Of a stretch of DNA of 5,079 bases, positions 1 through 5,079 are shown piece by piece; position 1 is the stretch's first letter; every line of letters begins with the position of its first letter. A program made the translations under genes and the position numbers. The notes beneath the pieces were generated by a model that did not search any database, was not told where the DNA came from, and worked only from the letters and a program-made list of their open reading frames with translations. Source of the stretch: an archaeon (GTDB taxonomy: Archaea; Thermoproteota; Nitrososphaeria; Nitrososphaerales; CADDZS01); assembly GCA_021792315.1 (NCBI GenBank), contig JAJYUX010000093.1, positions 1 through 5,079 of the forward strand, given 5' to 3'.

Positions 1-1166
1 ATACGAGAGTTTGTACGTTTCACAAGTTTCCTAAAGACTGAAGCTAAGACTTCAGCAGATTCACTCCAAGAACGAATTTCCTCATGTGGCCCTTCGCTAA
101 TAGCTCTTCGCAGATTAGTATCATCTAGAAGCCTCTCTATAGCATCGGCTAGTTCCTTTACTGATCCTGGAGAGACTAATAATCCATTCACTCCGTGCCT
201 AATTCGAAAAGATAAAGCCCCTACACGTGAGGCGATGACTGGTCTTCTCCTTAACCAGGATTCACTTAACGTTAGCGAAAATGCTTCAACGTAGTCGAAT
301 AAACTGGGAATTACGACAATGTCAGCAGCGTCATATAGCCATGTCTTCTGATACTCGGTGACATTAGGGAATAATTGAATTTGCTTTGACAGACCTGCCT
401 TTCCTATGCGTTCCGAAAGATGTCGTGTGCTCATAGTCTCCGATCCAGCAAGTACCAGCATGAGATTTGAATTTCTCCTCTTGACAACATCCACAAATGC
501 TTCGAAGGCTACTTCCGTGCCTTTGAGGGGATCTAATCTTCCTAGAAACAAAATCATCGTGCACTTTTCATCAAGGTGCATAGCGTCTCTGCCGAATTTC
601 CTAGTGTTTGTTGTTGAGAACAATTCATTTGATAGACCGGGAGGCAATATGAGAAACTTGTTACCATCTAGTACTTTGGATTCATAATAGCGGATGTCAA
701 GTTTGGTTTCTCCTTGCAGTAGTGTTGCTCGCTCAACAATAAACCGCGAGAGGAAATCGAAAGTCCGAATCAACAATCTCCTGATCAACTTACCACCTGA
801 AACTGCTTCATTGTGAATATGTACGACGTATGTTTTTCGTCTTAGAGCAGCGTAAGTGTTCAAAATGATCGAGAATGCCGTCATAAGCCCCTTAACGTAA
901 ATTATATCCGAATTGTCGATTGCGCGATACACAGTTCGCGAAAGTAAAATGGGTATAGTCAGTCTAGACGAGCCAGCACAAGGAATCCTAATGTAGCGAA
1001 TTCCATCGATCATCACGTTGTAGGCACCTCCTCCAAGTTTCTTCGAAGTGATAATATTAACCTCATGGCCTTCACTGATCCATTCACGTGCGAGATGGTA
1101 AGTTTCGTATTCTATACCACCTCTATAAGGAGGATAGGCAAAAGGCGAAATTATGGAGATTCTCAC
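1..1166 (-). CDS. GT4-family (group 1) glycosyltransferase, 3' end cut by window edge
   Basis: The minus strand is open for 388 codons from a GTG at 1166 to the left edge, with no stop reached. The start MRISIISPFAYPPYRGGIE is the usual N-terminus of GT-B retaining glycosyltransferases, with the glycine-rich loop after the first strand (residues 12-17). The C-terminal Rossmann domain opens with FLGRLDPLKGTE (207-218), the family's GRL..KG nucleotide-sugar motif. The E-x7-E motif is E294 and E302 in EAFSLTLSE, followed by PVIASRVGA and NGLLVSPGS. GT4 proteins are usually 360-420 residues, so little is missing. No signal peptide or membrane segment is seen; it probably works at the cytoplasmic face, adding a sugar to a growing lipid-linked glycan. 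Donor and acceptor cannot be read; a heptose or mannose donor is only a guess from the neighbours. The GTG is preferred to an in-frame ATG at 1199 because it fits the family N-terminus and has AGGT 11 bases upstream; the ATG has no ribosome site. Arginine codons are about half CGN. Confidence 0.93.
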   Translation of the reverse strand, partial: MRISIISPFAYPPYRGGIEYETYHLAREWISEGHEVNIITSKKLGGGAYNVMIDGIRYIRIPCAGSSRLTIPILLSRTVYRAIDNSDIIYVKGLMTAFSIILNTYAALRRKTYVVHIHNEAVSGGKLIRRLLIRTFDFLSRFIVERATLLQGETKLDIRYYESKVLDGNKFLILPPGLSNELFSTTNTRKFGRDAMHLDEKCTMILFLGRLDPLKGTEVAFEAFVDVVKRRNSNLMLVLAGSETMSTRHLSERIGKAGLSKQIQLFPNVTEYQKTWLYDAADIVVIPSLFDYVEAFSLTLSESWLRRRPVIASRVGALSFRIRHGVNGLLVSPGSVKELADAIERLLDDTNLRRAISEGPHEEIRSWSESAEVLASVFRKLVKRTNSR

Positions 1167-1218
1167 AAAACATCTAACCTGTGACGCGTCTTGAAGCATG
1201 TCATCGGAAACCAACAAT

Positions 1219-1243
1219 ATCGAGTATGGAAGTAAAACTCGAT
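1219..1243. repeat. Short inverted repeat in the gap before the glycosyltransferase
   Basis: ATCGAGT at 1219-1225 is repeated inverted as ACTCGAT at 1237-1243, around an 11-base spacer. It lies in the only sizeable gap of the window (1167-1303). In the minus-strand transcript it could form a 7-base-pair hairpin, but no U-tract follows, so it is not a convincing intrinsic terminator. It could be an operator half-site pair or chance. I found no credible bacterial -35/-10 pair or archaeal TATA box in the gap. Confidence 0.3.
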
Positions 1244-1303
1244 TGTCGATTTCCTGATGTGGTGGAATGTTGCAATCTTGATATGATCCAGCTTACGGAG
1301 AGT

Positions 1304-2011
1304 CTAGTACCTGCCGTCTTTTTGCAGAACCATGAACTGATCGAAAGCAAGTGAAGCTTTCTTAGATATGAGTTTGTCAAAGCCGCCCAAGACTCCGGTG
1401 ATTGCAGGCTCATGCACTCCAAGATGCTCAATGATCTTGAAGTCGTAGTAATCTGCGAACTCGCGTAAGGCTTTGTATGTGAATACTCGATTATGGCCGT
1501 ATCTTGAACACACTTCTTCTTCCGTTCCGTGTATTTTTCCAAAATTTCTCTGTGTTGAAGTATTAGTTCCAAAAGGCTGATAGCCAAATAACAAAGCGAT
1601 CCGATTTATAAACGCTGATAGATTTGGAGTAGTAAGCATAAACAAACCATCGTCTTTGAGGACTCTCTTGACTTCTCTAAAGAGGCGATCAGGGTCGTAC
1701 AAATGCTCTAAGACTTCTATTGCAATGATCAAGTCAAATTTGTTGTCGTCTAATGGTAAGTCATTTTCATTCAGATCTAGCTGAAGGAACCGAATTCCTG
1801 ATGTATCATTGGGCATGATGACGTCAACTGCAAAGAGATTCTGAGTTTTCAGTATCTCACCAATCGACCTACTGAATGAACAGTCAGCAGCGCCTATTTC
1901 AAGAATTATCAAATTACTACCTTTACACATTTCGATGCATTTATTGCGGACTAGTAGCTTGCGTGGGTGCTCCTGTCGTTCCGTTCGAAAGGCTCGGGAC
2001 ATTTGCTGCAT
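1304..2011 (-). CDS. Class I SAM-dependent methyltransferase (Methyltransf_11/23-like)
   Basis: This 235-residue protein has the class I methyltransferase order. Motif I is LEIGAADCSFS (37-47). The acidic end of strand 2 is at D63 (AVD). FDLIIAIEVLEHL (92-104) is the classic motif ending in EHL, and DGLFMLTTPN (121-130) closes the core. A segment with YGHNRVFTYKALREF (171-185) resembles the substrate-side part of methyltransferases found in sugar and glycan clusters. The likely role is cytoplasmic methylation of a sugar or glycan intermediate from S-adenosylmethionine; the target atom cannot be read. Motif I is unusual: the second glycine of the normal GxGxG-like loop is replaced (GAADC). The ATG at 2011 has GAGG four bases upstream, overlapping the stop of the preceding ORF; a second ATG at 2002 is possible. 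Arginine codons are mostly CGN (about 10 of 16), unlike the heptose genes. It ends in TAG, and the frame stays open for another 46 codons after that. Confidence 0.9.
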   Translation of the reverse strand: MQQMSRAFRTERQEHPRKLLVRNKCIEMCKGSNLIILEIGAADCSFSRSIGEILKTQNLFAVDVIMPNDTSGIRFLQLDLNENDLPLDDNKFDLIIAIEVLEHLYDPDRLFREVKRVLKDDGLFMLTTPNLSAFINRIALLFGYQPFGTNTSTQRNFGKIHGTEEEVCSRYGHNRVFTYKALREFADYYDFKIIEHLGVHEPAITGVLGGFDKLISKKASLAFDQFMVLQKDGRY

Positions 2012-2015
2012 TTCG

Positions 2016-2019
2016 CCTC
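2016..2019 (-). promoter_or_regulatory. Ribosome binding site of the methyltransferase
   Basis: GAGG on the minus strand lies four bases before the ATG at 2011 and shares bases with the TGA stop (2020-2018) of the upstream ORF. This favours ATG 2011 over ATG 2002, for which the spacing would be 13 bases, and suggests coupled translation. Confidence 0.55.
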
Positions 2020-2287
2020 AGTAAAGAGAGTAGTTAAGCAATACGGCAGTGCTAAGACTATCGGCAATCTCCCAAAGACCCAATCTCAGCAAAAGTGATG
2101 CCAGTTTGAATGGCGAGTTGGCTGTTAATTGCATCTTATTGAGGTTCCACGTTTTTATCGAAGTTTCACCTTCGAATGGTATTGATGGATCTGTTCTGCG
2201 ATACATGATAGAAAATGGCTGTCCCGCCACCGTATGACTTGCTCCATTGCTAGCAGAACCTACAGCATTAGAGTCCAGATGTATCAT
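2018..2287 (-). CDS. Unrecognised 89-residue ORF between gmhA and the methyltransferase
   Basis: I do not recognise this protein. It starts with ATG at 2287, inside the last 20 bases of gmhA, with a weak GAG seven bases upstream, and its TGA sits six bases before the methyltransferase start. It therefore fills the gap exactly, which argues for a real, coupled gene. The N-terminal half is polar and glycine/serine rich and does not look like a signal peptide. The C-terminal stretch from about residue 60 is an amphipathic or hydrophobic helical region, LASLLLRLGLWEIADSLSTA (62-81). The G-x-W-x-x-A pattern there loosely resembles the second helix of a TPR repeat, but one weak repeat proves nothing. 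There are no cysteines and no obvious catalytic motif. It could be a small accessory protein, the remnant of a larger gene, or spacer DNA that happens to be open. A shorter form from Met28 is also possible. Confidence 0.4.
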   Translation of the reverse strand: MIHLDSNAVGSASNGASHTVAGQPFSIMYRRTDPSIPFEGETSIKTWNLNKMQLTANSPFKLASLLLRLGLWEIADSLSTAVLLNYSLY

Positions 2288-2852
2288 GAACCATCTCGCG
2301 ATCTACTAGTCCGCACACAACATGACCAATCAAAATGTGTGATTCCTGAATCCTTGGAGTAGAATTGGATGGGACTCTGATAGCAAGTTCTGCCAGCTCT
2401 GCAAGTTTTCCTCCAGTCTTGCCAGTAAGCCCTACTGTTCTTGAGCCAATCTTCTTGGCCGCTTCTATTCCCAGTAATACATTTGGGGAGTTGCCACTAG
2501 TGCTTATCCCAATAACAAGGTCCTTGAGTGTGCAGAGGGCCTCTACTTGTCTTTCGAAAACATGTTCATAGCTGTAATCATTGCTGATAGCGGTTAGTGA
2601 AGAAGTATTAGTCGTCAACGCGATCGCAGGCAAAGCCTTTCTAACTATCAAATATTTGCCAGTGAACTCGGCTGCTATATGTTGAGCATCCGCAGCACTA
2701 CCGCCATTCCCGAATAGGACTATTTTCCCTTCATTCTTCAGGCAGTCTACCGCCATCATCGCAGCTCTCAAAATCTTGTCAGCTTCTCTTTTGAGTAGTT
2801 CTTTCGTCCTAATACTTTCATCTATAGCTTTAATGATCTCTTCTTCGTTCAA
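2268..2852 (-). CDS. gmhA: Sedoheptulose 7-phosphate isomerase (GmhA)
   Basis: This SIS-domain isomerase converts sedoheptulose 7-phosphate to D-glycero-D-manno-heptose 7-phosphate in the cytoplasm, the first step of heptose synthesis. With the TTG start at 2852 it has 194 residues, like E. coli GmhA (192). The phosphate-binding loop is LFGNGGSAADAQH (46-58), followed by AAEFTGKY (60-67) and GISTSGNSPN (114-123). Catalytic Glu and His correspond to E62 and H172 (IQESHILIGH). The zinc ligands known for the family (His, Glu, Gln, His) match H58, E62, Q169 and H177 with the same spacing as in Burkholderia GmhA. The TTG overlaps the hddA stop as TTGA and has GGTG seven bases upstream. An in-frame TTG at 2882 would add ten residues inside hddA and is less likely; there is no ATG or GTG choice near. 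About nine of ten arginines use AGA/AGG. Confidence 0.94.
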   Translation of the reverse strand: MNEEEIIKAIDESIRTKELLKREADKILRAAMMAVDCLKNEGKIVLFGNGGSAADAQHIAAEFTGKYLIVRKALPAIALTTNTSSLTAISNDYSYEHVFERQVEALCTLKDLVIGISTSGNSPNVLLGIEAAKKIGSRTVGLTGKTGGKLAELAELAIRVPSNSTPRIQESHILIGHVVCGLVDREMVHDTSGL

Positions 2853-3877
2853 GTCATAACACCATCTTTGTCCACTTTCCAAGAGACCGCTCCGTACACA
2901 TCGAAGTTGAAAGGAACTGGTTCATAACCGTTGGAAACCAAGTACTTTGTCAGAGCTTTCCTCTTTCTGATATCGGTAAAAAATAGCATGTGACCACCAT
3001 TGCCAGCACCAAGAACCTTCCCGCCTAATGCACCATTCGCGATAGATCCCTTGTAAATCGCTTCGATTTCTTGATTTGATATATTTTTATCGAGCAGTTT
3101 CTTGCAGCTCCATTCCTCGCCCAAGAGCTCTCCAAACCTTGCAAGATCTCCCCTCAATAGCGCGCTCTTTGCCTCCAAAGTTATCTCTTTTATTTTCGCA
3201 AGCGCTTCCATGACATCCACCGTTTCCTTCCTGTAAGAGTCGATCTGTCTCTCAAGTATGTGGGAAGAGAGTCTGCTCTTTCCAGTATCAATCAGAACCA
3301 AGCTAGCAAGTAGTTCTCGAAGAATCTCATCTCTTACTCTTAGCGGGTTGACTGTTGTTCCTTTTCCGTTCAGTTCTATGAAATTGAATCCGCCAAATGT
3401 TGAAGCATATTGATCCTGGTATCCTCCCTTGATTGAAAGCTCCTCTCTCTCAAGCTTGTAAGCTAACTGAGCAATCGAGTAACTGTTAGAGTTCACTCCA
3501 AGAAAATCAACCACCCCCTTTATTATTGCAACCATCAGCGCGGAAGACGATCCTAGCCCAGAACCAGGGGGAGCCTCGGAGAGCAATGATAGCTCCAACT
3601 TGTGATTGTTTCCACCGCAAACGGTCTTTACAACAGCTTTAGCCAGATCCAGTTTTCCATTGTACTGTATGTTTCCAAGGTCGGAATAGTATTCGTCGAT
3701 CTCAAGGTCTGCAGAACGTAGCGAGTAACCATTATCCGAGCTTGCAACTGTGCAGTATGCGTATCTGTCTATCGTCGTGCTGAGCACCATGCCACCGTAC
3801 TTCTCAAAATATGGCGATACATCGGTTCCTCCCCCGGCGAAACTTATCCTTAGAGGTGCTCTTGCTCTAACGATCAT
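2849..3877 (-). CDS. hddA: D-glycero-alpha-D-manno-heptose 7-phosphate kinase (HddA), GHMP kinase
   Basis: This 342-residue GHMP-family kinase uses ATP to phosphorylate heptose 7-phosphate at C1, giving the alpha-1,7-bisphosphate. Motif 1 is RAPLRISFAGGGTD (6-19). The glycine/serine phosphate loop is PPGSGLGSSSA (103-113). GGYQDQYA (151-158) carries the likely catalytic Asp, and KVLGAGNGGHMLFF (287-300) is motif 3. RISFAGGGTD and GGYQDQYA are typical of the HddA branch, which also contains fucose-kinase-like sugar kinases, so the exact sugar is supported mainly by the gmhA, gmhB and hddC neighbours. The length matches HddA. The ATG at 3877 overlaps the hddC stop as ATGA and has GAGGTG upstream. 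A GTG at 3889 would begin inside that ribosome site and is rejected. The 3' end overlaps gmhA by four bases. Arginine codons are about 15 of 17 AGA/AGG. Confidence 0.93.
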   Translation of the reverse strand: MIVRARAPLRISFAGGGTDVSPYFEKYGGMVLSTTIDRYAYCTVASSDNGYSLRSADLEIDEYYSDLGNIQYNGKLDLAKAVVKTVCGGNNHKLELSLLSEAPPGSGLGSSSALMVAIIKGVVDFLGVNSNSYSIAQLAYKLEREELSIKGGYQDQYASTFGGFNFIELNGKGTTVNPLRVRDEILRELLASLVLIDTGKSRLSSHILERQIDSYRKETVDVMEALAKIKEITLEAKSALLRGDLARFGELLGEEWSCKKLLDKNISNQEIEAIYKGSIANGALGGKVLGAGNGGHMLFFTDIRKRKALTKYLVSNGYEPVPFNFDVYGAVSWKVDKDGVMT

Positions 3878-4575
3878 TGCTTCAACCACACCTCAGGATC
3901 TCTTTGTAACATGGCGTAGGAGCTGGGATCTCCCATATCGATGAATCCAACTCCTGAATCAAATCCTAACATGAAAACAGATTTCTTGATCAGTTCTGGG
4001 AAAAGCTCTTTCTCAAGAGAGTAAGTAATACCATTTGGAATATAGTTCAGTACGCCCTTCTCTATTGCGTAAACTCCGGCATTCACAAAGTCTGATGAGC
4101 TCGTACTGCCTTTTTCAACAAAACCCGATATCTTGTTTCCTTCTAGTATTACTCTTCCATACCTTGTCTCATTGCTTCGAGATAGGGCAATTGTAACCTT
4201 TGCATCATTCTTCTTGTGAAACGAAACAAGTTCGCTATAACTAATAGGCGTGAATGAGTCTCCGTTCAAGACGATGAATTGCTCTGGCAGTAGATTTTCT
4301 GCGTTCTTCAAGGCTCCAGCAGTTCCAAGTGGCTCCTCTTCAACCGAGAACCTTATGCGAGCGTCATATCGTCCAAAGTAATCTATTATCTTGTCTTTCA
4401 TATAAGAGACGCAGATTATGATATTGGAAAAACCGCTAGACGTGAGTCTGTCAACCAGATATTGCAGAAAAGGCCTGTTACCCACATTTGCCATCGGCTT
4501 CGGCCTGTCAGACACCACGCTTCTAAGCCTGGTACCGAGTCCACCGGCCAGTATTACAGCGGTATCCACTTTCAA
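3874..4575 (-). CDS. hddC: D-glycero-alpha-D-manno-heptose 1-phosphate guanylyltransferase (HddC), NTP transferase
   Basis: This sugar-phosphate nucleotidyltransferase joins GMP from GTP to heptose 1-phosphate, releasing pyrophosphate and giving GDP-heptose. With the TTG start at 4575 it has 233 residues. The signature loop is LAGGLGTRLR (9-18), then PKPM (25-28). EEPLGTAGAL (80-89) and NGDSF (104-108, D106 the expected metal ligand) complete the nucleotide site. VNAGVYAIE (164-172), YSLEKELFPEL (185-195) and FIDMGDP (211-217) are typical of the HddC/RmlA-like short branch; no left-handed helix domain is attached. Base specificity cannot be read from motifs, so GTP use is inferred from the separate GHMP kinase gene next door. 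The open frame runs up to 4626, but that part overlaps gmhB and lies before the expected N-terminus. TTG 4575 is one base after the gmhB stop, with AGGAG 13 bases upstream; GTG at 4569 is an alternative. Arginines are about nine of 12 AGA/AGG. Confidence 0.92.
   Translation of the reverse strand: MKVDTAVILAGGLGTRLRSVVSDRPKPMANVGNRPFLQYLVDRLTSSGFSNIIICVSYMKDKIIDYFGRYDARIRFSVEEEPLGTAGALKNAENLLPEQFIVLNGDSFTPISYSELVSFHKKNDAKVTIALSRSNETRYGRVILEGNKISGFVEKGSTSSSDFVNAGVYAIEKGVLNYIPNGITYSLEKELFPELIKKSVFMLGFDSGVGFIDMGDPSSYAMLQRDPEVWLKQ
3889..3894 (-). promoter_or_regulatory. Ribosome binding site of hddA
   Basis: GAGGTG lies 11 bases before the ATG at 3877, within the last codons of hddC. It decides the start: the in-frame GTG at 3889 begins at the last base of this site and so cannot use it. 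Confidence 0.6.
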
Positions 4576-4576
4576 A

Positions 4577-5079
4577 TTAAGCCACTTTCTCCTGATATTG
4601 TGAAACGATGCGACTAGCGGCCCCAAGCAATGCGTTCGGTTTATTGGAATCTACGATCACAGTCTTACAACCAGCAGCCCTTCCAGCCTCCTCGTCAGAA
4701 GGCTTGTCGCCTATGAACCACGAATCTTTCAATGAAATCTGGAACTTCTCCTCAGCCTGCTTGAACAAAAGTGTCTTGGGTTTTCTGCATTCGCAGTTCT
4801 GATCCGGTCTATGCGGGCAGTAAAAAATTGCTTGAATCTCTGAGCCTTCCTCCCTTACTCTCGAACTCATATAGGAGTGTATTTTTATCAAGTCTGCCTC
4901 CGAGATTATTCCTCTTCCAACAACTGATTGATTCGTTATAACTATGATTGGATAACCAAACTTACTTAATCTCCGAAGTGCTTCAAGCGAACCTTCGATG
5001 AACTTGAACTCTGATATGCTCTTGACATAATCTGTTCTCTCGTAGCATATCACGCCGTCCCTGTCAAGAAGTATTGCAG
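4577..5079 (-). CDS. gmhB: D-glycero-D-manno-heptose 1,7-bisphosphate 7-phosphatase (GmhB), 5' end cut by window edge
   Basis: This HAD-superfamily phosphatase removes the C7 phosphate of heptose 1,7-bisphosphate. The frame is open to the right edge; the visible 166 residues begin AILLDRDGVICYE, so only about 6-12 N-terminal residues should be missing compared with E. coli GmhB (191 residues in all). A GTG at 5053 is an internal Val within motif I, not the start. HAD motif I is DRDGV with both aspartates (visible residues 5 and 7). Motif II is ITNQS, followed by VVGRG. The zinc loop of the GmhB/HisB-N group is complete as CPHRPDQNCECRKPK, supplying Cys, His, Cys, Cys and the motif III lysine. 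Motif IV is GDKPSDEEAGRAAG. HisB-N phosphatase is the main alternative by sequence, but no histidine genes are nearby and the other three heptose genes follow. In the GDP route the substrate is expected to be the alpha anomer. Arginines are mainly AGA/AGG. Confidence 0.93.
   Translation of the reverse strand, partial: AILLDRDGVICYERTDYVKSISEFKFIEGSLEALRRLSKFGYPIIVITNQSVVGRGIISEADLIKIHSYMSSRVREEGSEIQAIFYCPHRPDQNCECRKPKTLLFKQAEEKFQISLKDSWFIGDKPSDEEAGRAAGCKTVIVDSNKPNALLGAASRIVSQYQEKVA
4589..4593 (-). promoter_or_regulatory. Ribosome binding site of hddC
   Basis: AGGAG within the last codons of gmhB is 13 bases before TTG 4575 and 19 before GTG 4569. The spacing is long for either start, but TTG fits better, and no ATG is available in frame nearby. 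Confidence 0.5.

Noticed and set aside
364..687. Open frames on both strands near the left side
   Set aside because: They are shadows of the glycosyltransferase, whose own frame is open throughout and carries GT4 motifs.
1219..1243. Intrinsic terminator at the inverted repeat
   Set aside because: The stem is short, the loop is 11 bases and no T-run follows on the minus strand.
1304..1306. Methyltransferase TAG as a pyrrolysine codon
   Set aside because: Pyrrolysine occurs in methylamine methyltransferases of a different fold; this protein is a complete Rossmann methyltransferase ending at a normal point.
1201..1587. 128-codon minus-strand open frame overlapping the methyltransferase
   Set aside because: It lies in another frame of the methyltransferase, which has clear motifs; its translation has no recognisable domain.
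2049..2237. 62-codon plus-strand open frame opposite the unrecognised 89-residue ORF
   Set aside because: It opposes the direction of every other gene, has no ribosome site and does not fit the gene junctions as the minus-strand ORF does.
2849..4575. ADP-heptose (HldE-type) pathway
   Set aside because: The kinase is a GHMP type and not a PfkB/ribokinase type, and it is not fused to the nucleotidyltransferase, so the GDP route fits better.
4577..5079. HisB-type histidinol-phosphatase for the HAD gene
   Set aside because: The motifs and zinc loop are shared with HisB-N, but the neighbours are heptose genes and no histidine gene is present.

Overview
The window is part of a surface-polysaccharide (glycan) gene cluster. 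Every gene I can support lies on the minus strand, so transcription runs from the right edge to the left edge. In that order the genes are gmhB-like (cut by the right edge), hddC-like, hddA-like, gmhA-like, an unrecognised 89-residue ORF, a class I SAM methyltransferase, and a GT4 glycosyltransferase (cut by the left edge). Spacing is very tight: a 1-base gap, two 4-base overlaps, a 20-base overlap and a 6-base gap. This suggests one polycistronic, translationally coupled transcript. The only real gap is 137 bases before the glycosyltransferase.

The four right-hand genes form a complete GDP-D-glycero-alpha-D-manno-heptose pathway. GmhA isomerises sedoheptulose 7-phosphate to heptose 7-phosphate. 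HddA phosphorylates it at C1. GmhB removes the C7 phosphate. HddC adds GMP to make the GDP-sugar. Kinase and nucleotidyltransferase are separate genes and the kinase is of GHMP type, which points to the GDP-heptose (S-layer, capsule or O-antigen) route and not the ADP-heptose/HldE route. The methyltransferase and glycosyltransferase presumably act after precursor synthesis. No epimerase, dehydratase, flippase or polymerase is visible.

The organism cannot be fixed. GC is roughly in the low-to-mid 40s percent by eye. Shine-Dalgarno-like sites (AGGAG, GAGGTG, GAGG) precede several genes, and three starts appear to be GTG or TTG. Arginine codons in the heptose genes are mostly AGA/AGG, as is common in many archaea and some bacteria. 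The two left-hand enzyme genes use CGN codons about half the time, hinting that the cluster is a mosaic of a conserved precursor module and a differently evolving assembly module.

The largest gene, at positions 1-1166, has no stop codon inside the window. I found it by translating the minus strand by hand. I see no RNA genes, mobile elements, CRISPR arrays or clear terminators. No wholly new system is evident; the least explained element is the 89-residue ORF between gmhA and the methyltransferase.
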